This document shows, piece after piece, positions 1 to 6,359 of a stretch of DNA of 8,422 bases; within the stretch, counting starts at the first letter, position 1; each line of letters opens with the position of its first letter. The notes beneath the pieces are model-generated. The model was not told the DNA's origin, made no database searches, and saw only the letters and a program-made list of their open reading frames with translations. This DNA is from Myxococcales bacterium (GTDB lineage Bacteria > Myxococcota > Myxococcia > Myxococcales > Myxococcaceae), in assembly GCA_003153055.1 (NCBI GenBank), contig PMBV01000446.1, positions 268 through 8,689 on the forward strand, given 5' to 3'. The translations under genes and the position numbers were made by a program.

Positions 1-239
1 TGTCGAACTCGTTCACCAACCAGACGCTGGCCCAGCTGGCGCTGTGGGGCGCCCTCGATGTGGGCCAGAAGTTCGAGATTGGGAAGGTTTATACGCTGCC
101 CAAGAAGCTCGATGAGCACGTGGCGCGGCTGCACCTGGGGAAGGTCGGCGCGAAGCTGACCAAGCTCACCGAGTCGCAGGCGAAGTACCTCGGCGTGCCC
201 CTCGAGGGGCCGTACAAGCCGGACCACTACCGCTACTGA
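1..239 (+). CDS. ahcY: S-adenosylhomocysteinase, C-terminal 78 residues (partial)
   Basis: This is the 3' end of the gene for S-adenosylhomocysteine hydrolase, the NAD-dependent cytosolic enzyme that splits S-adenosylhomocysteine into adenosine and homocysteine and so keeps the methylation cycle running. The gene runs off the left edge; the first whole codon starts at base 3. The readable part contains SNSFTNQ near its start, then [25 protein letters not shown], and ends in [10 protein letters not shown]. That tail is almost invariant in the family. In the human enzyme the equivalent Lys and penultimate-region Tyr (K426, Y430) reach into the NAD site of the neighbouring subunit, and both are present here. 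The stop is TGA at 237-239. It is the only primary-metabolism gene in the window and shows no sign of decay. Identification is from recognised family sequence; the N-terminal catalytic part lies outside the window. Confidence 0.97.
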   Translation, partial: SNSFTNQTLAQLALWGALDVGQKFEIGKVYTLPKKLDEHVARLHLGKVGAKLTKLTESQAKYLGVPLEGPYKPDHYRY

Positions 240-251
240 GTGGCCCAACTC

Positions 252-277
252 GGAGGAGGGCCCTTCATGGGTCCTCC
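252..277 (+). terminator. Terminator-like hairpin after ahcY
   Basis: GGAGGA (252-257) pairs with TCCTCC (272-277), and inside it CCC (261-263) pairs with GGG (269-271), leaving a GGG bulge and a TTCAT loop. The stem starts 13 bases after the ahcY stop and is followed by only TTC, so the U-tract is weak, as is common in GC-rich genomes. Position fits transcription termination of ahcY; this is inferred. Confidence 0.45.
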
Positions 278-370
278 TTCGGGAAGTCGAAAGGACGACT
301 GGGCGATTCGATCAAGCACATCGGAGGTCACGTTCCGGTGGAGAAGAAAAACGGAGTGGACGGGCGGGTG

Positions 371-386
371 GCTTCTTGTGAGAAGC
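371..386 (+). promoter_or_regulatory. Hairpin covering the ribosome-binding region of the lamin-tail gene
   Basis: GCTTCT (371-376) and AGAAGC (381-386) form a perfect 6-bp stem with a TGTG loop. It ends 7 bases before the ATG at 394. The only Shine-Dalgarno-like bases upstream of that ATG (GAGAAG, 380-385) lie in the loop end and right arm, so the hairpin could limit translation initiation. The TGA at 379-381, in frame with the gene, rules out a longer N-terminus. The regulatory role is inference. Confidence 0.35.
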
Positions 387-393
387 GCTCGCT

Positions 394-2040
394 ATGTCCT
401 CCTCAGGCCTGAAGGTGAAGTGGGTGGTTGGCGCGGTGGTGAGCGTGGTGGCGCTCGGAATGATCGGCTGCGATCCCGGTGCGGATCAGACAGGAGCCAT
501 GGCCTCCCGCAGAGATGGGTTGGGTCAGGGCGTCGTCATCAGCCAGGTGTTTGGAGCGGGTTCCACAAGTGCCCTTTTCAACACAGACTACGTGGAGCTT
601 TTCAATCCTGGTATTAGCTCGGCGTACATCGGGGGCTGGTCCCTCCAGTATGCGGGCGCGAAAGCGACAGGCTGGGGCTACTACGTATCCGGCACTTCCT
701 ATACCTCTACGAAGGTTGATCTGCCCGATGCGTCGATCCCAGCCGGTGGCTACTACCTCGTTAGCCTCCAGGCGGCCGCAAGTGGAACTCCGCTCCCCGT
801 CACAGCTGATTGGTCATCCACTGGATTGAACCTCTCGGGCAGCGCCGGGAAGATCGCACTGGTCTCCTCGAGCGATTTCCTCTGGGACGCTGGCTCCTGC
901 CCAATCCAGTGGGATGGTGGCCGGGCCGAGATCGTTGATTTTGTCGGCTTTGGCGTCACCAGTTGCTGGGAAGGCACTGGCCAGGATACCACTGACGGCG
1001 GAGCCCGCATGGCAACTGGCGGTGTCGTGTTCCGCAAGAATGCAGGGTGCGTGGACACTGACTCGAATCAGGCCGACTTCGACAGCCTCAGTTCAGGCAT
1101 TGCGCCAAGGAACTCGGCTTCACCAGCCAATCTGTGCGGCTCCGGAAGCGGTGGTGGTAACGGAGCTGGTGGAGGTACTGGGACAGGCGGCGGCAGCGCG
1201 GCTGGTGGTGGCACTGCGACCGGCGGCGGCACCGGGACCGGCGGTGGTGTCACCTGTACAGCCATCGGCCCCTCTGGCCCGTTCAGCGATGTCGTCATCA
1301 GTCAACTCTTCGGAGGCAATGGCATCGCTCCGTCTCCGTTCGGGGCGGATTTCGCGGAGCTGCATAACATCAGCACCAGCCCCGTGGTGTTGGCGAACTA
1401 CTCAATCCAGTACGCCAGCGCCACCGGGTCGGGATGGAACATGCTCCCGATTCCTCAGGCGACGCTGCCGGCTGGTGGCTTCTATCTGATTCAGTTCACT
1501 GTCACGGATGGTGGCGTTGCCCTTCCGACCCCCGACCTGAGCGATGACCGTCCGTCGGGTGCTCCCCCGAACGCAACCATCAACCTGAGCAGCATCGCAG
1601 GCAAGGTCGCACTGATGCGCAATCAGACCATAGTCAGCCTTGGCGTCACCTGCCCCCCCAACGACGTGCTCGCGGACTTCGTCGGCTATGGCACCACGGC
1701 GAACTGGTTCGAGACTGCGAGTGCCCCGTCGCTGACCTCTGCGACCTCCATCGTGCGCCTCAACAACGGGTGCCGTGACACCAACGACAACTCGGCCGAT
1801 TTCGCCGCCTCATCCACCACTGTGCCGCACAACTCGCAGTCGCCCGCGGTCGTCTGCGGAGGGACTGGCGCGGGCGGAGGCGCTGGTGGCGGAAGCTCTG
1901 CTGGAGGCGGGGAGGCTACCGGCGGTGGCGGCGGGACCAGCGGCCGCACTGGATGCGGCTGCAACGTCGCCGAGCCCTCCTCGTTCCTCGCCTTCGCCCT
2001 TGGTGCGCTGGCCCTTCGACGCAGCCGCCGTCGCCAGTAG
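394..2040 (+). CDS. Cell-surface protein with two lamin-tail domains, N-terminal lipobox and MYXO-CTERM tail
   Basis: A 548-residue exported protein. Residues 1-26 look like a lipoprotein signal: KVK, a hydrophobic stretch, then GMIG before Cys26 (Met at -3 is not canonical). Two homologous lamin-tail (LTD) units follow, about 46-248 and 299-488. Each opens with VVISQ(V/L)FG, then DYVELFNP or DFAELHNI, a GW or NYS(L/I)QYA strand, LPAGG-type turn, and DFVG(F/Y)G, and ends with NxGCxDTxxNxADF and a Cys. Gly-rich linkers occupy about 249-285 and 489-518. The last 30 residues carry GCGC (520-523), a hydrophobic run and RRSRRRQ, i.e. a MYXO-CTERM sorting signal, known to be processed by myxosortase for surface attachment (TraA is a known bearer). 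LTD modules are usually extracellular and of unclear ligand. ATG 394 is fixed by an in-frame stop just upstream. G/C at third positions is lower than in neighbours (18 of 30 codons at residues 46-75). Exact function is unknown. Confidence 0.9.
   Translation: MSSSGLKVKWVVGAVVSVVALGMIGCDPGADQTGAMASRRDGLGQGVVISQVFGAGSTSALFNTDYVELFNPGISSAYIGGWSLQYAGAKATGWGYYVSGTSYTSTKVDLPDASIPAGGYYLVSLQAAASGTPLPVTADWSSTGLNLSGSAGKIALVSSSDFLWDAGSCPIQWDGGRAEIVDFVGFGVTSCWEGTGQDTTDGGARMATGGVVFRKNAGCVDTDSNQADFDSLSSGIAPRNSASPANLCGSGSGGGNGAGGGTGTGGGSAAGGGTATGGGTGTGGGVTCTAIGPSGPFSDVVISQLFGGNGIAPSPFGADFAELHNISTSPVVLANYSIQYASATGSGWNMLPIPQATLPAGGFYLIQFTVTDGGVALPTPDLSDDRPSGAPPNATINLSSIAGKVALMRNQTIVSLGVTCPPNDVLADFVGYGTTANWFETASAPSLTSATSIVRLNNGCRDTNDNSADFAASSTTVPHNSQSPAVVCGGTGAGGGAGGGSSAGGGEATGGGGGTSGRTGCGCNVAEPSSFLAFALGALALRRSRRRQ
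1138..1248 (+). repeat. Gly/Thr/Ala-rich linker-coding low-complexity repeat 1
   Basis: Encodes about residues 249-285 of the lamin-tail protein, made of GGG triplets spaced by TGT, SAA, TAT or NGA. At the DNA level it is an imperfect GGYGGYGGY-rich array. It joins the two LTD units and is probably a flexible spacer. Confidence 0.75.
1858..1947 (+). repeat. Gly-rich linker-coding low-complexity repeat 2
   Basis: Encodes about residues 489-518, between the second LTD unit and the MYXO-CTERM tail. Composition matches the first linker (GGG with SSA, EAT and TS spacers), so the unit 'LTD plus linker' appears to be duplicated as a block. Such a spacer would hold the domains away from the membrane anchor. 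Confidence 0.75.
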
Positions 2041-2078
2041 GCCCCCTGACGTAGGCCGGCGGCTACGCGTCGCCGCGA

Positions 2079-2118
2079 CCCTCGCTTCCACCAGTCGCCC
2101 GCGGAGAGGGAGCGAGGG
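2079..2118. terminator. Hairpin between convergent genes, possible shared terminator
   Basis: CCCTCGCTTCC (2079-2089) pairs with GGGAGCGAGGG (2108-2118) over 11 bp with one G-U pair and an 18-base loop. It lies between the stop of the lamin-tail gene (2040) and the stop of the minus-strand gene (2127), and so could end transcripts from both sides. There is no clear U-tract on either strand. Confidence 0.5.
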
Positions 2119-2126
2119 CCTTCGAC

Positions 2127-2468
2127 CTACTGGAGCTGCGCGGTGGGATCGAAGTCTCTTTCCGACTGTGCCTCGACAGCGTCGTAGGGACTGTTCGCTG
2201 AAGCGATGTGTGGGCTGAGCTGCGAATTGGGAGCGCTCGTCTCCAGCGAGCGCACCATGCCGGTCATCCACTGGGAATCGCAGTCCGCCTGCCCCGTCGC
2301 CAGCTGCTTGCGCGCCGTAGCCAGCTCCTCGCTCATCTGTTCGAGCTCTCGCCGAACCTCCGCGGACTCCCGGTGGGCCTTGGTCGACTCGACGCTCTGG
2401 GCGAACCGGAAGACCAACACCCCGGTGCCCAACAGCGCCAGGAACCCTGCAATCCATAGTCGTTTCAT
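2127..2468 (-). CDS. Small membrane-anchored coiled-coil protein, unknown function
   Basis: A 113-residue protein that I do not recognise as a named family. It begins MKRLW, followed by one hydrophobic segment at about residues 5-20 (signal anchor or uncleaved signal). Residues about 25-60 are charged and heptad-like (ESAEVRRELEQMSEELATARKQL), predicted by eye to be a coiled coil. The tail (about 65-113) is polar and probably disordered. There is a single Cys at 63. The start at 2468 is preferred over upstream in-frame starts (up to 2609) because a GAGG Shine-Dalgarno sequence lies about 7 bases before it and the membrane segment follows immediately. The topology suggests an inner-membrane anchor with a periplasmic helix. 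It stands alone, convergent with the lamin-tail gene and divergent from the serine hydrolase gene. Confidence 0.7.
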   Translation of the reverse strand: MKRLWIAGFLALLGTGVLVFRFAQSVESTKAHRESAEVRRELEQMSEELATARKQLATGQADCDSQWMTGMVRSLETSAPNSQLSPHIASANSPYDAVEAQSERDFDPTAQLQ

Positions 2469-2600
2469 GAATGACCTCGAGCCCCAATCGAAGGATCGGT
2501 CGGCTGTCTGTTCCATTCTTGCCGTCGAGGGGCTCGCTCCAGAGAAGGGGCAGAACGTGAGGCATCCGTTGAGCAAGCGCCGGACCACCCCCCCGCCCAC

Positions 2601-2618
2601 CGAAGTCATGCGACTTCG
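2601..2618. promoter_or_regulatory. Perfect dyad in the divergent intergenic region
   Basis: CGAAGTC (2601-2607) and GACTTCG (2612-2618) are perfect inverted repeats around ATGC. The dyad lies between the divergent starts at 2468 (minus) and 2755 (plus), so it could be an operator or an RNA hairpin in the leader of either gene. No regulator is identifiable. Confidence 0.35.
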
Positions 2619-2654
2619 CGCTCGCGACTGTCAACGCGCTGTGGCAGCAGGCTG

Positions 2655-2666
2655 ATTGGCGCCAAT
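2655..2666. promoter_or_regulatory. 12-bp perfect palindrome upstream of the serine hydrolase gene
   Basis: ATTGGCGCCAAT is a perfect palindrome 88 bases before the ATG at 2755. A TTGACG hexamer (2672-2677) follows closely and resembles a -35 element, but I see no convincing -10 partner at the usual distance. Operator function is an inference from position and symmetry only. Confidence 0.3.
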
Positions 2667-2754
2667 TCAAGTTGACGCCGTCCTGAGCTCGCGACCACAG
2701 GAAGCCGAATGCCAGCGACGATATGCCCCGCCCCTTGGCGCATTGAGGGAGGAC

Positions 2755-4332
2755 ATGAAGACCCAACGACGTTGGTGGCGCAGGGCTGGAGTTGCCGGGC
2801 TGGTGGTACTGACCATCGCGGTAGCGGGCTTCCTCCGCTTTTCCACCCCGTGCTGGCCGTCCTACCGCGCTCCTGAGAGAGCTCGCTCCGCGTGCCTCGC
2901 GGCCCTGGCCGGCTCCCGAGCCCTCAACGCTGGCTTCCCACGCATCGGGCTCGCGGCCCTCGAATGGGCTTGGGCTCGAGGGGAGCGGAGCGCGTGGATC
3001 GCGCCTTCAGCGGCGGAGGACGGCCTCCGCCGTGGACCCGGGGCCGACGTCGAGCCGTGGCTCGAGCGCACCAAGGCCGCCCACGTCTCCGCCGAAGAGC
3101 TCGACGCGGACCTCCAGACAGAGGGGCTCGCTCAAGCACCTCGCTATCTGGCCTGGCGGTCGAAACAGACAGTCGAGCACCCCATCGGCGCGGGGCTGGG
3201 GCATGCCAGCCTCGAGTCCGCCGGCTTTCGCGCGGAGGCCCTCGAGGCGCTGCTCCAGCGAGCCAAGGAGACGCACTCCTCGGCCCTCGTGCTGGTGAAG
3301 GACGGCGCGCTCGTCGGCGAGTGGTATTTCGGCGGTGCCACCCAGAGGACCGACACGATGTCCGCGACCAAGCCCATCGCCGGCCTCGCCATCGGCTTCC
3401 TCGTCGCCGACGGAACGATTCCCTCGGTCGACACGCCCCTGTCGACCTACTTTCCTCAATGGCGCGAGGGGCTCAAGGCCAAGGTCACCCTTCGCCATGT
3501 CCTCCAGCACACCTCCGGGCTCGAAGCGAAGCGGCGCGTCACCGACTTCATCTGGCGCGACGACTTCGTCGAGGCCGCGCTCAGCTCGCCCATCATCACC
3601 GAGCCAGGCACCACGGAGTTCTACAACAACAAGGCAGTCAACTTGCTCTCTGGAGTGGTGAAGGCCACGACGGGCAAACCCCTCGACGCGCTGCTCGATG
3701 AGCGGCTCTTCACCCCACTCGGCGTGGACGCCTGGAACTGGATCCACGACCCTCGAGGCAACCCACACGCCATGAGCGGGCTCCAACTTCACCCGCTCGA
3801 CTTGGCCAAGGTGGGCGTGATGCTGGCCGACGGTGGAGTCTGGCAGGGCCGTCGCATTCTCCCGGCCGAGTGGATCGCGGCAGCCACTAGCCCGGGCGTG
3901 GGCGCCGCTTCGACCTGGGGTTACCTCTTCATCCCCCACTTCCGCACCTCGGTGCGCACGCTGACCCAGGGCGACCTGAGCCGGTGGCGTGAGGCGAGCG
4001 TGGACGCGCAGGTCATCGCCAAGCTCGCAACGCTCGTCGGCCAGAGCATGGACTCCTCGGAATGGATCGCTCGAGCCAAGGCCCTGCTCGGCCCTGGCGA
4101 CGCCCTGTGGTCGCTCAAGAACCGGGGCCTGCTCCCAGAGCCGGTGCGCTCGACCGAGACGGTGGGGTACTCGGCCATCGGCTCCTATGGCATTCACCTC
4201 ACGGTCTACCCGGCCCAGCGGCTCGTCGCGGTGCGGATGGCGCAGGGAATGAGCGATGAGGAGGAGGTCCCCGACTTTCCCGGGCTCGTGCGCCGGCTCT
4301 TCGAGGTGCCCGAAGGTGCGAGCCCACAGTGA
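2755..4332 (+). CDS. Membrane-anchored serine hydrolase, beta-lactamase/transpeptidase-like family
   Basis: A 525-residue protein of the class C beta-lactamase/DD-peptidase/esterase superfamily (PF00144 type). Residues 11-29 form a hydrophobic anchor after an arginine-rich start (KTQRRWWRR), so the catalytic part should be periplasmic. An N-terminal extension of about 120 residues precedes the hydrolase domain (about 145-510). Visible motifs are SATK at 203-206 (nucleophile Ser203 and Lys206), HTSGL at 252-256, and YNN at 290-292 (the YxN box). The third box is not a clear KTG or HxG; AIG within GYSAIGSYG (471-479) is the likely counterpart. About 70 residues (397-467) look like an insertion before that box. 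The start is placed at ATG 2755 because GAGGGAGG lies directly before it and the anchor follows; a TTG at 2656 would add 33 unlikely residues. Substrate is unknown: peptidoglycan, peptide or ester are all possible. Confidence 0.88.
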   Translation: MKTQRRWWRRAGVAGLVVLTIAVAGFLRFSTPCWPSYRAPERARSACLAALAGSRALNAGFPRIGLAALEWAWARGERSAWIAPSAAEDGLRRGPGADVEPWLERTKAAHVSAEELDADLQTEGLAQAPRYLAWRSKQTVEHPIGAGLGHASLESAGFRAEALEALLQRAKETHSSALVLVKDGALVGEWYFGGATQRTDTMSATKPIAGLAIGFLVADGTIPSVDTPLSTYFPQWREGLKAKVTLRHVLQHTSGLEAKRRVTDFIWRDDFVEAALSSPIITEPGTTEFYNNKAVNLLSGVVKATTGKPLDALLDERLFTPLGVDAWNWIHDPRGNPHAMSGLQLHPLDLAKVGVMLADGGVWQGRRILPAEWIAAATSPGVGAASTWGYLFIPHFRTSVRTLTQGDLSRWREASVDAQVIAKLATLVGQSMDSSEWIARAKALLGPGDALWSLKNRGLLPEPVRSTETVGYSAIGSYGIHLTVYPAQRLVAVRMAQGMSDEEEVPDFPGLVRRLFEVPEGASPQ

Positions 4333-4347
4333 GCCGCGCCGCCTCGG

Positions 4348-4433
4348 CTGGGCGTGCCATACTGCGAGCGCAGCTCAGAGAATCGAGGCCCCGTGAAGCT
4401 CAACCGCGGATGCGGAAACGGGCGCCTCGCGGC
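4348..4433 (+). repeat. Left copy of an imperfect direct repeat flanking the cytochrome gene
   Basis: This segment resembles 6495-6588. It shares an exact 20-base block (4348-4367 with 6495-6514), an exact 15-base block around the GTG start (4391-4405 with 6545-6559), and CGGATGCGGA (4407-4416 with 6561-6570). The stretch between the first two blocks is about 8 bases shorter here. Similarity fades after about 4433. It is therefore a copy of the promoter and first codons of the methyltransferase gene at 6547. Confidence 0.85.
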
Positions 4434-4470
4434 CGGGTTCTCCACCCGCTGGGTTCCGGTGAGCCACTGA
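4393..4470 (+). pseudogene. Truncated, frameshifted remnant of a methyltransferase gene
   Basis: The remnant starts with GTG and reads MKLNRGCGNGRL, matching MKLNLGCGHERL at the start of the intact methyltransferase at 6547. The Leu of the LGCG SAM-binding loop is replaced by Arg. The GAGG ribosome-binding site 4 bases before the GTG is also conserved. After codon 12 the alignment needs a one-base deletion near 4430, which shifts the frame; the reading then ends at TGA 4468-4470 after 25 codons. Everything beyond about 60 residues' worth of coding sequence is absent, because the cytochrome gene's 3' end begins at 4480. It cannot make a methyltransferase. A functional 25-residue peptide is conceivable but nothing supports it. 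Confidence 0.75.
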
Positions 4471-4476
4471 CGTGGC
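4463..4476 (-). terminator. Small hairpin just past the cytochrome stop
   Basis: GCCAC (4463-4467) and GTGGC (4472-4476) form a perfect 5-bp stem with a four-base loop, 3 bases beyond the cytochrome stop codon (TGA, read from 4482 to 4480). It has no U-tract and is short, so it is only a weak terminator candidate. It overlaps the stop codon of the methyltransferase remnant on the other strand. Confidence 0.25.
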
Positions 4477-4479
4477 AGA

Positions 4480-6228
4480 TCAGTCACCTGATGGGCCATT
4501 GTGGCACGTGTAGCAACCGATCGCCGTGCCCTTCTTCACCGTTTTCGTCCCGCCCTCGATCTTGAAGCTCCGGTCGGCGAAGGCCTCTGACAGCGCGCTG
4601 CCCTTGAGGTCGAGCCCATGGCAGGTCTTGCAGTTCGCGCCAGACTTGCCAGCAAAGCTGTGGTGGCCGCTGACCCACTTCGAGCTGTTGACCGGGTGCA
4701 TCCCGTGCGGACCATTGACCGTATTGGGGAGCGAGCCGTTGTGGCAGGTCGAGCACTCGCCGACGAAGCCCGAATGCCCCTGCAGCTGAGTGGCCTCCAC
4801 GTTGTCGTTGGCCCCAGCGGAGGCGTTCGCCCACCACGCGTGGGTGCTCCCGTGGCAGCCCTCGCAGGCGATGCCCCCGTGGCCCTTGCTGAGCTTGTAC
4901 GGTTTGTTCGTCTCCTCGGCGAATCGCTTGTTGGTCGCGAGGATGGGTGAGGCCGAGCTGTCACCGCTCTTGAACGCGGTGAGGAAGCGGAGGCCATCGG
5001 CGTCCATCGGCGCCAGACCGGTGAGGTGGGTCTGCGCGTCGCCGGTGTGGCACGACTGGCACCGCGGCACGTCGGTCCACGGGCGCCTGGCCTTGCCCTC
5101 GTTGGTGCCGTCGATGCTTCCGCCGGCCGCCAGCGGCGATGCGCCACCGACCGCCTTCATCGGCCCATGGCAATTCTGACAATCGACCTTGTCGGTCATC
5201 GTGCCCCTGAGGCACTTGGTGTTGGCCCCTGGGTGGCACTGGTAGCAGGACTGGTCGGTGGGGGCCGGCGGAGTGCCCCCGCGCGCCACCGGGGCATCGT
5301 TGAGGGCCTGGCCGTTGGCCTTGAGCATCTTGTCGGAGTGGAACGCGTGCATCACCGCTGACATGAGCGGCTTGCCCTTTTGCTGCGCGCTCTGCCCTGC
5401 CCCCGCGAGGTCGAGGGCTGGCGAGTAGTGGCAGCCGGCACACAGCACCGGCTGCGAGGCCACCAGCTTCGTTCCTTGATCCATGTCGTGGAGGATGAGG
5501 ATGTTCTTCCGAGCTTGGATCTCGACATCGGCGTCGCTCGCCCATGCCACGCCCGTTTCCTTGGCCGCGGCCTTCCCGGTCGCGTGGCAGTTGGCGCAGG
5601 TGGTCTCGTCGGAGACGGGGACGACCGTGTCCACCGACGCGAGGAGCTTGTTGGTCGACTTGTCGAACGCCGCCACTCGCATCAAGGGGTAGTAGTTCTT
5701 CGTTCCCTTGTCGTCGATCGGCGTCGCCGGGATGCCCTCGGCACGGAACAACGACATCGTTGAGCTCCAGGTCAGCACGGCGGGCGCCGAGCTGGGCGCA
5801 TCACCCGGCATGTACAGCCCCTTGAGGCCCTGCCCGGTGGCGAGGCTCAGGCCGAAGAGGCGCGAACCGTACTGCCAGAAGTTCGTCTTCCCCACGCTCT
5901 TGGTGTTGATTGAGCCCGTGGCGTCGGCCACCGCCGAGTAGGTCAGCTTGACGGTGGTGGCGTCGAGGCGCGTCGGATTCCCGCTCGCGTTGTTCTTCAC
6001 AACCTGCGCACTCACCACGTTGTACGGTGGGAGGATGGAGAAGACCGAGAAGTCCTTGTCTACACAGTGCATGCCGAGATCGTTGTTGGCCAGCACCTTG
6101 TAGGTCGTCGTGGCGCTCGTCGCTGCCTCCTCTATGGTCGTGGAGTCCTCCGCGCCCAAGTCCGACGCCACCCCACATCCCCCCACCAGAAAGATGATCG
6201 AAAAACGCGAGAGTAATGCTCGTCTCAT
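4480..6228 (-). CDS. Nine-haem c-type cytochrome lipoprotein
   Basis: A 582-residue exported protein with nine CXXCH haem-attachment motifs, starting at Cys211, 263, 328, 350, 390, 455, 492, 533 and 572. Many other His residues (for example 247, 294, 297, 450, 463, 508, 511, 522, 523) could be distal ligands for bis-His haems. Residues 1-18 form a lipoprotein signal ending LVGGC (Cys18), so the protein should be tethered to a membrane facing the periplasm or outside. Residues about 43-205 form a haem-free domain opening with NNDLGMHC and SVFSILPPYN. I recall this domain from other delta-proteobacterial multihaem proteins but cannot assign it a function. Electron transfer is the expected role; donor and acceptor are unknown. 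The start at 6228 has a strong GAGGAGG site 7 bases upstream; a longer start at 6297 lacks this. The gene stands alone, divergent from the methyltransferase, and is bracketed by direct repeats. Confidence 0.92.
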   Translation of the reverse strand: MRRALLSRFSIIFLVGGCGVASDLGAEDSTTIEEAATSATTTYKVLANNDLGMHCVDKDFSVFSILPPYNVVSAQVVKNNASGNPTRLDATTVKLTYSAVADATGSINTKSVGKTNFWQYGSRLFGLSLATGQGLKGLYMPGDAPSSAPAVLTWSSTMSLFRAEGIPATPIDDKGTKNYYPLMRVAAFDKSTNKLLASVDTVVPVSDETTCANCHATGKAAAKETGVAWASDADVEIQARKNILILHDMDQGTKLVASQPVLCAGCHYSPALDLAGAGQSAQQKGKPLMSAVMHAFHSDKMLKANGQALNDAPVARGGTPPAPTDQSCYQCHPGANTKCLRGTMTDKVDCQNCHGPMKAVGGASPLAAGGSIDGTNEGKARRPWTDVPRCQSCHTGDAQTHLTGLAPMDADGLRFLTAFKSGDSSASPILATNKRFAEETNKPYKLSKGHGGIACEGCHGSTHAWWANASAGANDNVEATQLQGHSGFVGECSTCHNGSLPNTVNGPHGMHPVNSSKWVSGHHSFAGKSGANCKTCHGLDLKGSALSEAFADRSFKIEGGTKTVKKGTAIGCYTCHNGPSGD

Positions 6229-6286
6229 GGTTCGCCTCCTCGGTGTTAGACCCGAAAGAGCCAGCCCGAGCCGACCGGGGTCGCAA

Positions 6287-6314
6287 AATACAACCACCCG
6301 CTGGAAGTTTTCAC
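6287..6314 (-). promoter_or_regulatory. Weak sigma-70-like promoter candidate for the cytochrome gene
   Basis: Read on the minus strand, GTGAAA (6314-6309) and TGTATT (6292-6287) are separated by 16 bases, and each matches four of six consensus bases. The site lies in an AT-richer patch 59 bases before the ATG at 6228. It is a plausible promoter but not distinctive. Confidence 0.25.
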
Positions 6315-6359
6315 AGATGACACCTTCGTGCTGAGAGTCGGCGTTTCGTGAGTGTATTC

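Noticed and set aside
1138..1248. A GG-rich repeated segment considered as a minisatellite or CRISPR-like array.
   Set aside because: The repeats are short, imperfect and in frame, and encode a Gly-rich linker in a real protein.
2587..2594. A run of C considered as a phase-variable tract.
   Set aside because: It lies outside every gene I accept and is not next to a promoter spacer I can support.
2656..2754. A TTG start that would extend the serine hydrolase by 33 residues.
   Set aside because: The extension crosses a perfect palindrome and has no ribosome-binding site, whereas ATG 2755 has a strong one and is followed at once by the membrane anchor.
3007..4197. A long open frame of about 396 codons on the minus strand.
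   Set aside because: It lies opposite the serine hydrolase with its SxxK and YxN motifs; long antisense frames are expected at high GC, and its translation shows no family signature.
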